Below, piece after piece: positions 13,388 to 24,771 of a stretch of DNA of 35,037 nt; positions within the stretch are counted from its first letter, which is position 1, and each line of letters starts with the position of its first letter. A model generated the notes under the pieces. The model was not told where the DNA came from. It worked only from the letters and a program-made list of their open reading frames with translations, and did not search any database. The translations under genes and the position numbers were made by a program. The stretch is taken from positions 645,501-680,537 of the forward strand of contig JACVTC010000103.1 in NCBI GenBank assembly GCA_016946835.1. The letters are read 5' to 3'. The stretch comes from Neocallimastix lanati (nom. inval.). Lineage: Eukaryota > Neocallimastigomycota > Neocallimastigomycetes > Neocallimastigales > Neocallimastigaceae.

Positions 13388-13408
13388 CTCTGATGTTGAT
13401 AATTCAAT
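11673..13408. other. AT-rich intergenic DNA upstream of the UBR1-like gene
   Basis: No gene is supportable. The first few hundred bases should contain the promoter and 5' leader of the minus-strand UBR1-like gene, whose ATG has A at -3 and G at +4. T-runs broken by single C occur at 11961-11993 and 12538-12590, and AAAAAG repeats at 12270-12298. A short 8-bp tandem array lies at 13100-13155 and a T47 run at 13341-13387, just before the retrotransposon insertion. Confidence 0.65.
13100..13155. repeat. Tandem 8-bp (AAATAGAT)n / AAATA array
   Basis: Reads as aaataaataaatgaataaat then about five units of 'agataaat' with one aaataaat variant. It is a simple tandem array in intergenic DNA with no coding potential. 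Confidence 0.8.
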
Positions 13409-13999
13409 TGTTCCTTCTTGGTGGAACTTTAGCTTTTAATGAACTACATTTCGATAGAGGGGAACAGAGAAAATTATATGAACTACTTTAAAAAGTTCAT
13501 CTGAGTCACCTGTTCCAAAAAATTGTGGGCTTGGCGGAACTTTTTACTAGTGCAATACCTATCATAAGTAGTTCGTTTGAGCTATTATTTGATAAGTATT
13601 CCAAAATACCAAACTTAACCAAGAGCATCGACGTTGTACTGATAAGGCATAATGATAATAAAGGATCATCATCTATTTCTATGAAGGGTGAATCTCGCTT
13701 TAGTTGTTCAATAAATGATGAATCCGGGAAGAGTTTAGTGGACAACCACACTATCTATTTTAAAGATGTTACTTCTAGATTTTATTATTTTTTTATTTGT
13801 TAGGAAGGGAAAATTCTCGCATACTACAACTTGTCGAAATACATAGTATTTTTGAGCTTTTTTTATTTTTTTATTTTTTTATTTTTTATTTTTATTTTTA
13901 ATTTTAATTTCAAATGAACTTTTTACTTACATGAATTTTTTATAATAAAATTAATAAATTTATGAAAGTGTATTCTCTTCCATGTCTAAAAAAAAAAAA
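13409..13999 (+). mobile_element. 5'-truncated LINE-like insertion, copy 2, with poly(A) tail and 10-bp target-site duplication
   Basis: This is collinear with 291-887 from TTGTTCCTTCTTGGTGG to the terminus GTATTCTCTTCC-ATGTCTAA, then A12 at 13988-13999. The decamer ATAATTCAAT occurs at 13399-13408, exactly where similarity to copy 1 begins, and again at 14003-14012, three bases after the A-tail. That is the signature of target-primed reverse transcription of a 5'-truncated element. An open frame across 13525-13800 (GLAELFTSAIPIISSSFELL..., ending near VTSRFYYFFIC) covers the region where copy 1 is frame-broken, so it probably traces the C-terminal end of the element's ORF. It is too short to encode any enzyme. 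T47 (13341-13387) lies just upstream. Confidence 0.75.
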
Positions 14000-14027
14000 T
14001 TAATAATTCAATGATATAGCAAAATGA

Positions 14028-14045
14028 TTAAATAATAGAATAATA

Positions 14046-14099
<54 letters not shown>

Positions 14100-14111
14100 T
14101 AATAATAATTT
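14028..14111. repeat. (AAT)n microsatellite
   Basis: AATAG units grade into a long AAT array with one GAT interruption. It sits between the A-tail of LINE copy 2 and the sequence at 14112-14143, a T-run then 'agacaggga' (minus strand: TTCCCTGTCT plus poly(A)), which resembles the 3' terminus of the same family in opposite orientation. Confidence 0.8.
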
Positions 14112-14590
14112 TTTTTTATTTTTTTTTTTTAGACAGGGAATAATAAAAATAAAATAATAAAAATAATAATTATAATAATTATAATAAATAATTTATTTTA
14201 TTATTTATTTAAAATTAATCTTTAGAAATATGTACTTTTCAATAATATATTAATAAAATATAAAATTGCAAATTTATATATATAATAAAATAAAATTTTA
14301 ATAAAAGATAAATAATAAATAGAACTTTTTTTTTTTTTTTGGGATTTTTAAATTTTATTACTTTAAAAAAAAATAATACATATACCAATTTAAAACTTCT
14401 ATTTAATAGTCACGTTATGTATTAATCATATGAAATATAAAATATAATTATTAAAATAATAATTCTTTTTTTTTATTATTTTATTTTAAATTACTTTATT
14501 TCTTTATTTGACTATGTTTCTCATTTCTCAGTAATTTTTTTTTTTTTTTTTTTTGTTTTTTTTTTGTTTTTTTTTTTGTTTTTTTTTTGT

Positions 14591-14611
14591 TTTATTTTAT
14601 TTTAATTTATT
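14591..14611 (-). terminator. Possible polyadenylation signals of NAR1
   Basis: On the minus strand AATAAA occurs at 14611-14606 and again at 14596-14591, within 25 bases of the NAR1 stop (14617-14615). An A-rich stretch with regularly spaced C residues follows (14590-14530 on the minus strand). In sequence this AT-rich the hexamer is frequent by chance, so this is only a placement suggestion. Confidence 0.3.
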
Positions 14612-14614
14612 CAA

Positions 14615-14903
14615 TTACCAAGAAACCATTAAAGCATTTACTTCTTCTTTCTTTAATGCCTTATATTCTGTATGTAACATAGCTCTTGCTTTTTGAGAAT
14701 CTGGTGATTCTAACCATTCACTAAATTAATATTAATATTTTTGAAAAAAAAAATAATATATAATTTTAATTATAATTATAACGATAATTATAATAATAAT
14801 AATAATAATAATAATAAAATTAGTGATAAATATTTAAAAAATTTTATTATTAATATTTAAATGTTTAATATTTACAAATAATATTATAAAACTAAAAATA
14901 AAA

Positions 14904-14940
<37 letters not shown>

Positions 14941-15636
14941 AAATAATTTTTTTTTTTTTTGCATAAAATAAAATTATTAAATTTTAATAATTTATTTAAT
15001 ACTTACTTATATAATTCACTAATAGCAGAATTGTCAGTTGGATCTTGGAAACCGTTAACTAAGGATATACTCTGATAAGCATTTTCAGCTTGTTCAATCC
15101 ATTCTTTAGAAACATAATTAGAACTATTATCTGGTTTTAATTGACCTCCACCATTAATACAACCTGAAGGACAAGCTTGAACTTCAACATAATGGAATGG
15201 AAGTGGTTTATTTATTCTTGGATTATTTACAGTTTTAACTTTTCTTACTAAATTTTGAATATTTCTGAAACCATATGCATATACAAAATTTAACAATATT
15301 TCATCTTCATTTTGTGGATTAACTAAATGTACTTCTCTATAATCAACATTTCTTCCTTGCTTAAATCTAATTGGACCAGTAGCGTTCATGATATTTTCAT
15401 CAGTAACAACTATATTAAACAAATGATAAGCAGCATATTTCATAATAAAATGTAAATAGCCACCAGATGAAGAACCTAAAGTACCTAATAATACGGATTT
15501 ACCAGTTTCATTGGATATACCATATTTAGTTAAACTTTTGTCATATACAGTAATTCATTAATTATATAAATTGTGATATTGACATATTCAGAAGAAAAAA
15601 ATTAATTAAAATCATAATAAAAAAAAAATAAAATAA

Positions 15637-15688
<52 letters not shown>

Positions 15689-17947
15689 TATTTAGTTTTA
15701 TTTCCTTAATTATTATTATATATTAATTATATCAAAATATATTTAGATAGTTTTTCATTTTTTATTTTTTTAACTCACAATCCATCAGATGGTAATTCTG
15801 GAATTGTTCTAATATCTAAACTTTGTTCTTCAAGCATTTTTTCAATTTCACCAGTAGTAATTACACAATCTACATCACGAGCTTTATATTCTTCATTAGA
15901 AAAGCATGGACGTGAAGCTTCTAATTTTTTATCATAACATGGCATAATAGAAACGTGGTATATTTGATTTGGTAATAAGCCTAACTTAGTACCAATATAA
16001 TATTTAATAATAGATCCCATTATTTGTTGTGGAGATTTAGTGGTATCAATATATGGTAAAATAAAATCATGAGTTTTTTCGGCATAACAAATCCAACCTA
16101 ATATAGTTTTAAATTTAAAATAATAACAGAAATTATAATAACATTAATATTAATAATTATATTAATAATAAAAACTATAGTAACAATAATAATAACAATA
16201 ATAATAATAAATTATAAATAAATAAATATGTATATATATATATATATATCTTATTTTTATTCATATTCTTATAAATTAATAATTTTTATTTTATATATAT
16301 ATATAGATATATTATTAATTAAATAATTATATCATTTGTATTCCATAATTTTATATTATTCTTATGATTATTTATTATGCTTTTATATAATAATATATTT
16401 TTACCTGGACAAGAACTAGAAATCATAGGTAATACACCTTGTTTATTATTATTTTTATAGTATTCGGTATATCTATTAACAAATTCCTTAGCACTTTCAA
16501 TTATTGAAAAATCTCTAGAAAAAGAAGTATCAACTACATAATTTACACCGAGATGTTCCTTGAAAAACCAATTCAATTTATCATAAACTTGTTGAATTGT
16601 TAAATTATATTTAGAAGCAAGAGAAGCTCGTGATTGAGGGGATATTGATATAACGATAGTTCTCAATCTCTGAAGTTGATTAGTCTTATTATATAGAATT
16701 AAAATGAAAAAAAAAATATATATATATATTCAATTATTAATAAGTAATTAATATCGAGACTTTTATTTTATATATTATCTTTATACATTACCTCTATAGC
16801 TATTCTATTATCTCCAATAACATTATATAATTCCTTGTGACTTTGTAAGGAAACAAGCATACTTTCAGCTGAAGTAATACAACCACTATATTAAGAAATT
16901 ATAAGATAAGCAATATATATAATTATATATAAGAATATTTATTAGAATTTAAATTATAAAATTTCAATGAATATAGTATTAAATATATATGCATATATTT
17001 AAATATTAATTTTTATCAATACTTTTGTTTTTATATTTAGAATAGTACATATTAAATAGTGGTTTTATGTTATTTTTATATAATTATTATTATTTCTAAA
17101 TAATATTAATTTAATATTATATAATTTTTTTATGTACCTGCATGCTAAACAATCATTAAGAGTAATAGAAGCTGTTTCTAATTTTGTTTCTTCACCGTAA
17201 GCATTAACTTCATAATATTCTCCTGAATTATCAATTTTAATTTCGGTCTATTAATTGTTATCGAGGATTAAAGTTCAATTAAATAAATATGAATTATTAA
17301 GTAAAAAAAAAATAATAATATATAACAGTATATATAATATTAAAATTCAAAACATTTCGTTTAAATTTTTAATATTTATAAAAAATTATAATATTTATAT
17401 AAAGAAATTTTTTTTAATTATATATATTTGAAAATTTTTTGATAAAAAAAAATAACATAAAGATTATATTAATATATATTTGTAATATAATGTTATTAAT
17501 AAAACTATTTTTTTTTTCTTATAAATTTTGTAATATGTATATTCTTTTTCCATAATATGTAAGTTTTTGTATATTCCACTTTTTTTTTACATGTCTATTC
17601 ATATACAACTAATTGATATAAAAAAGAAATTTGGATTTTATTACTATAATAAATAAAATATTTTCGTTTTTCAATTCTTTTTTTCTTTTTTAATTAACAT
17701 TATATATTATATAAAAAATTGTAAGCATTTTATAATTCCCCGCAAATTTAAGTGTGTCTTTGTAAGAAACAATGTAAAAATTGCCATCATTTTACTTAGC
17801 CAATAACTAGAAAAAGGTATTTAAAATATCAACTTTTTTTTTTTTTAGAAAAGTTTATAACAAGGTGTTTTTCTTTCATTAATTTAATTGATAAATGTTG
17901 ATTATTTTATAGCTATCTAATTCAAAATATATTTTCTTATATATCTT

Positions 17948-17996
<49 letters not shown>

Positions 17997-18103
17997 TATA
18001 CCATGCTATCTGTTTTTGGAACAGAAATTGGTTTTATACAAGCCTGTGAAGGCGTAATGAAATCATTTAAATCGGTTAATTTTAAACCTCCTGATAAACT
18101 CAT
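14615..18103 (-). CDS. NAR1: NAR1 / CIAO3-type hydrogenase-like cytosolic Fe-S assembly factor (7 exons, 507 aa)
   Basis: Exons 18103-18002, 17247-17138, 16885-16792, 16669-16405, 16097-15779, 15534-15007 and 14720-14615 join in phase. The product hands [4Fe-4S] clusters from the early cytosolic CIA machinery to the targeting complex. The start [20 protein letters not shown] followed by ACIKP is the family N-terminus, without a targeting peptide. N-terminal cluster ligands are C22 and C67, C70, C73 (NDCLACSGC). H-cluster-like ligands are C189 ([15 protein letters not shown]), C244 ([15 protein letters not shown]) and C418/C422 ([13 protein letters not shown]). [16 protein letters not shown] and [10 protein letters not shown] are also diagnostic. 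These signatures separate NAR1 from true [FeFe] hydrogenase. Yeast Nar1 is 491 aa. The protein ends in Trp (VSW), a probable docking signal for the CIA targeting complex. The exon 6 acceptor (ACAAAAG) is the least certain junction. Confidence 0.95.
15632..15687. repeat. (AAT)n microsatellite in NAR1 intron 5
   Basis: A long AAT array follows a short AAAAT run, inside the intron between NAR1 exons 5 and 6 (15778-15535). No coding role. Confidence 0.85.
17248..18001 (-). other. NAR1 intron 1 (754 bp)
   Basis: The longest intron in the window. The donor is GTATAT, directly followed by a (TA)n/poly(T) stretch (minus strand), and the acceptor is ATTAATAG before ACCGAAATT. Its middle (about 17500-17880) is slightly richer in C and G than typical introns here, but I find no exon with compatible borders. 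The reading frame is preserved by joining exon 1 directly to exon 2. Confidence 0.7.
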
Positions 18104-18165
18104 TATTATTAAATTAGATTAATTTGAAATTTAATACTAAATAATAAATTAATTTTAGTAAAAAG

Positions 18166-18213
<48 letters not shown>
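18166..18213. promoter_or_regulatory. Poly(dA:dT) 48-bp tract just upstream of NAR1
   Basis: An unbroken A48 run (T48 on the coding strand) begins 63 bp upstream of the NAR1 ATG. Long poly(dA:dT) tracts are known to exclude nucleosomes at fungal promoters, so it may mark the promoter. Many similar tracts occur elsewhere in this window without a gene, so the functional reading is weak. Confidence 0.35.
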
Positions 18214-18215
<2 letters not shown>

Positions 18216-19599
18216 ATGAAATTAAAAATTTTAAAAAAAATTCAAATTATTAAAAATAAATAAAAATAATTGAATAATAAATAAAAAAAATTATTATAAA
18301 AACAAAAAAAAATAATTAATAATAGTTGTAGAAAATATATTCCTCCAATTATTAATAATATTATAGTATTAATTATAATATATAATATAAATTTATTTAT
18401 ATATCAATATATATAAAGTATATTCTTTTAATATATTTTATTCAGTTAATCAATTTCACCAATTTTCATGAAATATATAATAATATATAAGCAAATTAAA
18501 TTAAATCATATATTAACATTATAATCTACATCTAAAAAAGAAAAAAAAATAATAATAAAAATAAGAAAAAAATTATTAAAAAAAAGAACTCATAAACTAA
18601 TAACTAGTAACTATCATCTCAACAAATTAAATAAATAAATAAATAATTATTTAAATAAACGAATAATAATTAAATAAATGAATAATAATTAAATAACTGA
18701 ATATATAAATAATTAAATGAATCAGATAATAAATATTTTGAAAACTAGTTATTTTTATCATTAAATAATAATAATAATATATAATAATAATAATAATTAT
18801 AATAATAAAGTGATATTATTAATTCATAAATTTATAAATAGTTATTAATCATATATTAATAATTAATGCATTTATTTTATTAATAATAAAAAAAAAAAAA
18901 AACTACAGTTAATATTTTAATTAATGAATGAAGCATTTTTAATTATTGTAGGAAATATCAATGAAAACACCCGAAAATATCGCATATTATAAAGTTTTAT
19001 TAATTTATTAGCAATATATACTTTAATTACATACTATTAATTTAATAATAGTATTATTACTATTAATATTATTAGTTAATAATAGTTGTACCAAAAATAT
19101 AACTATTACTGAGGTGTAACAATAATTATCATCATATATAATTAATAATAATTATAATACTATTAATATGAAATATTAATAGTAGTTCTAATAAAAATAA
19201 TACTATTATTATGCTGGTGATATTCATAATGGGTTAATGATGCTATTTTCACACATATTATTGATATAAACAGGGTTGGTTGAACATACAGCATTGCTAT
19301 TTTATGCTATTATTGCACATATATATTATGAAAGTCACGCGATCTTAATATTATTAATTGATGATAAATTTTAATAATATAATAAATAGAAGCAGTTGTA
19401 ATTATAATTAAAATAATAATAATAATAATAATTAATAATAATAATATATAAAAAGGTCATAAAATAAGTGTGTCGAAAATTAGATCTATTTAATAAGAAG
19501 AATTAATGATTTTTAATTATCCTAATTAAACGCTATAACCGATTTATTATTATCCAATATATATTCATCTTATTTCATTTATTTATTTTTTATTTATTT
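18214..19599. other. AT-rich intergenic DNA upstream of NAR1
   Basis: No gene found. It contains AAT, AATAAATA and similar short repeats. A patch at about 18930-18990 and 19210-19350 has more G+C than its surroundings (for example 'gggttaatgatgctattttc' and 'gaaagtcacgcgatctt') and an imperfect internal repeat (TGCTATTTTCACACATATTATT versus TGCTATTATTGCACATATATATTAT). No open frame or RNA fold was recognised there. Confidence 0.5.
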
Positions 19600-19775
19600 A
19601 TTTATTTATTTATTAACAAATATTCTATTATTTATTATTTATTATTTATTATTCAATTATTTATTATTCAATTATTTATTTTTCAATTATTTATTATTTA
19701 TTATTTATTATTATTTATTATTATTTATTATTTATTATTTATTATTCAATTATTTAATTATTCAATTATTTATTT
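19600..19775. repeat. Small (TTATTAT)n heptanucleotide array
   Basis: Tandem ATTATTT units with interspersed CAATTATTTATT variants, the same motif vocabulary as the large array at 21478-22315. This suggests a common origin or repeated local expansion. Confidence 0.8.
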
Positions 19776-21477
19776 ATTTAATTTTTGAAATTTTTTTTTT
19801 GAAATTTTTATTATGGATAAATAAACCACTCAAATTTTAATTTGATAAATTAATTTTAAAAATTCGGGATTAATAAATTAATTAATAATGTTGCACATGT
19901 TTTTTTTAAATTTTTTTTTATTTCATAACTTTTTTATATTTATATTTAGAATTTTTGAATTTTTGATTTTATTGCTATAATTATTATTATTTTTATTTTT
20001 ATTACTTGAAAAAATGAAGTAATTAACATTAAAAGGTAATGTGAAATATTATGTTTGATATATTTTCATAAAAGTCTATTATTATTCATAGATGCTTATT
20101 TATGTTTATATTTTCATTTATATTTACATATTTTCATTCAAGCATATTATTATTCATAAATGCTTATTTATATTTATTATCATTAATATTTACAAGTATT
20201 ATAAATGATTCAAATTCAGGATATTGATATTGTATTTATATATATCTCTTCTTAATTGAAAATAAACTATTTAAACAATAATCCATTCAAAATAAAAAAT
20301 TTTTATATATCTTAAAAATAAAAAAAGAAAAAAAATATTTATTGTTTGACACATAAACTATATCAATAATGTTTAATGTATTTAAAAAAGTTCCTTTTTT
20401 TATTTAAAAAACATCTTTCTTTTCTTTCTACTTATTTATTTTCATTAAATAATATATATAGTAATTCTGATTTATACAATAAATTGAAATCAAGCGTATA
20501 CCATTAATGTGGTTATCATTAATTTATTATCAATATAGTATTGGTGCTTATGCTTTTTACTTTTTTATATATATATATATATTTTTTTTTCTCTTTTTTT
20601 CTCATTTTTATTATTACTTTATTATTATTATTTATTATTATTATTATTATTATTTCTATTATTTTTATTTTTATTTTTATTTTTATTATTTTTATTTCTA
20701 TTATTATTATTATTATTATTATTATCATTATTCAAAATATAAATATAATTATATAATTAAAATTATTGATATATATTGTATTTTATTGTTAATATACATT
20801 GATAGGAACAATGTCCAATCAAATATATAGTATTTTCAAAACTTTTTTTGTGTAAATATAAATCTAGGAATAATTACTAATAATTATAAATTAAAATTAT
20901 TAATAAAAAAAATTATATAATTTTTACATAATAAAAGTAAATTTTTTTTGTTATATAATAAAGTTTATGTTATTTCTTTAATTATTAATTATTATTATTA
21001 ATAATTATTATTAATAATTATTTTTTTTTTTTAATTAATAATATGATTTTTTAAATGACCTTTTAATTTTAAAAAAACTTATTATTACTAATTATTTGAA
21101 TTATTTTTTATTATATTTAATTTTATTTATTCTAATAATTATTAATTATTAGCATTATATTTCTATTTCGTTCTATCTCGTTCTATACACTTAATTTTGT
21201 AACGTTATATAATTTCATTGATAGAACATTAAAAAAAGAATGAAAAAAAATTATAAAAAAAAATTATAAAAAAAAAAAAATAAAAAACATTTATAATAAT
21301 TAAAAAAAGAAAAAATAAGAAAAGGAGTGAGAGAAAAAGAGAAAGAGTGCCTCTAAACAAAATGAATATTTATTTTAATACTTGTTATATAAATGGCAAT
21401 AAGATTATATAATATCATTATAAATAAAAATTTAATATTTGAAGTCATTATATTTTTTTATATCGCTTCACTACTTT
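19776..21477. other. AT-rich intergenic DNA with simple repeats
   Basis: No supportable gene. A (ATT)n/(TTTTTA)n block at about 20607-20735 generates overlapping spurious Ile/Phe/Tyr-rich frames on both strands. A near-duplicate pair 'ttcattcaagcatattattattcataaatgcttatttatat' and 'aaagtctattattattcatagatgcttatttatgttt' occurs at about 20070-20180. AT-only stem-like repeats of TTATTAATAATTATT lie at 20985-21030. Confidence 0.6.
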
Positions 21478-22315
21478 TTTTTATTTATTATTTATTATTT
21501 ATTATTTATTATTTATTTTTATTATTTATTAATAAATACTCTTTTTATTATTTATTATTTATTATTTATTATTTATTATTTATTATTTATTATTTATTAT
21601 TTATTATTTATTATTTATAATTTATTATTTATTATTCAATTATTTATTATTTATTATTTTTTATTTATTATTTATTATTCAATTATTTATTATTTATTAT
21701 TCAATTATTTATTATTTATTATTCAATTATTTATTATTTATTATTTATTATTTATTATTTATTATTTATTATTTATTATTTATTATTTATTATTTATTAT
21801 TTATTATTTATTATTTATTATTTATTATTTATTATTTATTTTTATTATTTATTAATAAATACTCTTTTTATTATTTATTATTTATTATTTATTATTTATT
21901 ATTTATTATTTATTATTTATTATTTATTATTTATTATTTATTATTTATTATTTATTATTTATAATTTATTATTTATTATTCAATTATTTATTATTTATTA
22001 TTTTTTATTTATTATTTATTATTCAATTATTTATTATTTATTATTCAATTATTTATTATTTATTATTCAATTATTATTATTATTATTTATTATTTATTAT
22101 TTATTATTTATTATTTATTATTTATTATTTATTATTTATTATTTATTATTTATTATTTATTATTTATTATTTATTATTTTTTATTTATTATTTATTATTT
22201 ATTATTCAATTATTTATTATTTATTATTTATTATTTATTATTTATTATTTATTATTTATTATTTATTATTTATTATTTATTATTTATTATTTATTATTTA
22301 TTATTTATTATTTAT
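21478..22315. repeat. Heptanucleotide (TTTATTA)n satellite with ~323-bp higher-order repeat
   Basis: About 840 bp of tandem TTTATTA units, punctuated by CAATTATTTATTA variants and TTTTTTATTTA variants. A distinctive non-heptamer island, AATAAATACTCTTTTTATT, occurs at 21531 and again at 21854, a spacing of 323 bp. The variant order after each island (TTATAATTTATT, then CAATTATT, then TTTTTTATT, then two or three further CAATTATT) is the same, so a whole block was duplicated. The Phe/Ile/Tyr/Leu-rich open frames through it (21393-21855) are repeat artefacts. Confidence 0.9.
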
Positions 22316-23146
22316 ATAATATATAAATATATTTATATTTATTTATTTATAATTTATTAGTTATATATTTATTATTATTAAAGTATTTTATGTTGATGTT
22401 TAATAGTTTGTGGAGAAATAAAATATTATAATTTTATTATAATTTATATAAAAAATTCTAAAATAAAATTTCCTTTTAAGTATATTATAATTATTCCATA
22501 AAAACAAAAGTCATTTCAAAACTTATTATATATTATTATATTTATACAGTTACTATCTACCATATATAATAAATAATTAATCTTTATCTTTAAATAATAT
22601 TATGAATATATAATAGTTTTTAAGAAACTACATTATTATATTGTAATAGAAAAATCATTGTTAAATATAATATGAAAGTATAATATATATTTCTAAATAG
22701 TAGAAATATACTATAAATAATTTGAATATAATATCTTCAAATAATATATATTTAAGATTTTATTGTAAAAACGCCATAGAAATCCCAATAAATATCTCTT
22801 ATTCCAAGTTATATATTTTGGGTGGGGTCTATTAATGATTAACTAATTAATAATACATAATTATATATAGAATATTCGAAGAATAAGTTTTTTTTTCCAA
22901 TAACAGTAATAATTTCAATTTCAAAAAAAAAATATATAAAGATATTGCAATGAGAAAGTTCAAAGTTAAATTCTAGTCTTGACCTTATGATTCTCTTTCC
23001 TGTAGCTATTGAGCTGGTTTTTCTTCTTCTTTTTCTTCTTCTTCTTAATCTTTATGAAATTTATTGAATGTACTGAGAATTTAAGATTCTTACTTCAAAA
23101 AAAATTCAAATTGTTTTAAGAAGACATATACTTGTAAAAACATATA

Positions 23147-23189
<43 letters not shown>

Positions 23190-23433
23190 TTTTCTTATCT
23201 TATTTTAATTATAATAGAATCTTTTATTCGTGTATTTTCTAATTTTTTAACACTTACATATTACCTTCAATTATTATTATTGTTGTTGATGTTGTTTATT
23301 TATGACTATTATTTAATTTATTATTAATATTCTAAGTAGTATAAAAATCTTATGTTAATAAGAAAAATAAAGACTTATAAATACCTAATTAAAAAGAAAC
23401 TATATATATATTTATAATTATCATTTATTTTAT
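22316..23433. other. AT-rich intergenic DNA, one less AT-rich patch
   Basis: No gene supported. A patch at 22960-23100 is clearly richer in G+C. On the minus strand it reads as a short Lys-rich frame ending in a TAA at about 22974, carrying (AAG)n; upstream it is closed by stops in every frame. It may be a fossil exon or a chance run. An A34-type tract lies at 23153-23186. Confidence 0.5.
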
Positions 23434-23589
23434 TTTTTTTTTTAGACTAGGAAGAGAATACGCTTCCATTGCTTTATTTAATAGATAATTAACTTGAATA
23501 ATTTTCTTGTTTCAATATATTTGTTCTTATCATCATTTGTACCTTTAATTCCATGGCGTTTACCATTATCTAACTAATAGAATTCAATT

Positions 23590-23803
23590 TACATCTTTAT
23601 ATCTCTTGATATTTTCTTTTCTAATTTTTCTATAGATAGAACTTGGTTTTTTTTCCAAGAAAAAATGTGAGTGATATCATAGGAATATTTTCTATTAGAT
23701 TCCTTTATAATACAATTAGAATTTCTCCATTTAATAAAGGATTTGATTTGAAGTGAAGCTTTATTTGAATAATGCCAATTAATTATCAGTAAAATTACTT
23801 GTT
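23590..23803 (-). pseudogene. Coding-like remnant inside the minus-strand retrotransposon
   Basis: About 70 codons open on the minus strand ending at TAA 23592-23590, with a non-repetitive composition: NWHYSNKASLQIKSFIKWRN, then ITHIFSWKKNQVLSIEKLEK. It lies between the RT remnant and the 3' terminus, the place expected for the segment between the RT domain and the zinc finger of a LINE ORF. I cannot match it to a named domain. Confidence 0.4.
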
Positions 23804-23870
23804 TGTTAAATTTTTATTAATGTGAAGCAAAACAATGAGAAAATTTTGAAGATCACGTGATCAAATGTAT

Positions 23871-24668
23871 GATATACGGGACTTTTATGTACAATAATTT
23901 ATAAGCAGTGGGTTTTAAATAATGGTAGTTTAGTAAATTTTATTAATAATATTATAATATTCGTACAATTAAAATAATAATTCTAATTCCTAAAAATTTA
24001 CAAGAGAGTTCTCTATTTCTAATATAAATAATCTAATCTATTTATAAGAAATAGGTAATATATTAATTATATATTCTAATATATAGAAATATATAAATTT
24101 TATATGAAATAAAGTATTATAATTATTATAATCATAATAATACATATTGAACACATATTGAAATAAAATAAAATAAAATAATTATTATCAAAAAGATATA
24201 AATTTAATATTTAATAATTATTATTAAATATACAAATATGTTACTACACATATTTGTTTTATATCATATATTGATATGAGGGACTTTTATGTGCAATAAT
24301 TTATAAGCAGTGGGTTTTTAAAATAATGGTTGTTTAGTAAAATTTATTAATAATATTATAATATTATAATATTCGTACAATTAAAATTATAATTTTAATT
24401 CCTAAAAATTTACAAGAGAGTCCTCTATTTCTAATATAAATAATTTAATCCATTTATAAGAAATAGGTATTATATTAATTATATATTCTAATATATAGAA
24501 CTATATTAATTTTATATGAATTAAAGAATTATAATTATAATTATAATAATACATATTAAAATAAAATAAAATAATATAATTTTTATCAAAAAGACATAAA
24601 TTTAATATTTAATAATTATTATTAAATATACAAATATGTTACTACACATATTTGTTTTATATCATATA
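23871..24668. repeat. Tandem direct duplication, period 402 bp
   Basis: Unit 1 is 23871-24272 and unit 2 is 24273-24668. Both start GATAT(A/G)(C/A)GGG-ACTTTTATGT(A/G)CAATAATTTATAAGCAGTGGG and end ACTACACATATTTGTTTTATATCATATA. The units differ by scattered substitutions and small indels, for example TCATAATAATACATATTGAACACATATTG versus a shortened form in unit 2. The block interrupts the coding-like parts of the minus-strand retrotransposon remnant, so it may be an insertion of another repeat family followed by duplication. Confidence 0.85.
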
Positions 24669-24771
24669 AGTATTAACAGTTGAGCTTCTTTTGATATAAT
24701 ATTTCTTATGAGATTTCTTTTTTATTATTTTTAACTGAATCATTTTTCTTTAATACTTGAGGAAGAGTACG

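Noticed and set aside
14615-18103. Gene for a true [FeFe] hydrogenase (hydrogenosomal)
   Set aside because: The motifs are [28 protein letters not shown] and [11 protein letters not shown], and the N-terminus is [15 protein letters not shown] with no targeting peptide. This is the NAR1 pattern, not the catalytic hydrogenase.
20507-20830. Overlapping Ile/Phe/Tyr-rich open frames on both strands
   Set aside because: They are translations of (ATT)n and (TTTTTA)n repeats, with no coding signal.
21393-21855. Open frames of 75-138 codons rich in Leu, Phe, Ile and Tyr
   Set aside because: They are readings of the TTTATTA satellite. The 7-bp unit gives a repeating 7-residue pattern, not a protein.
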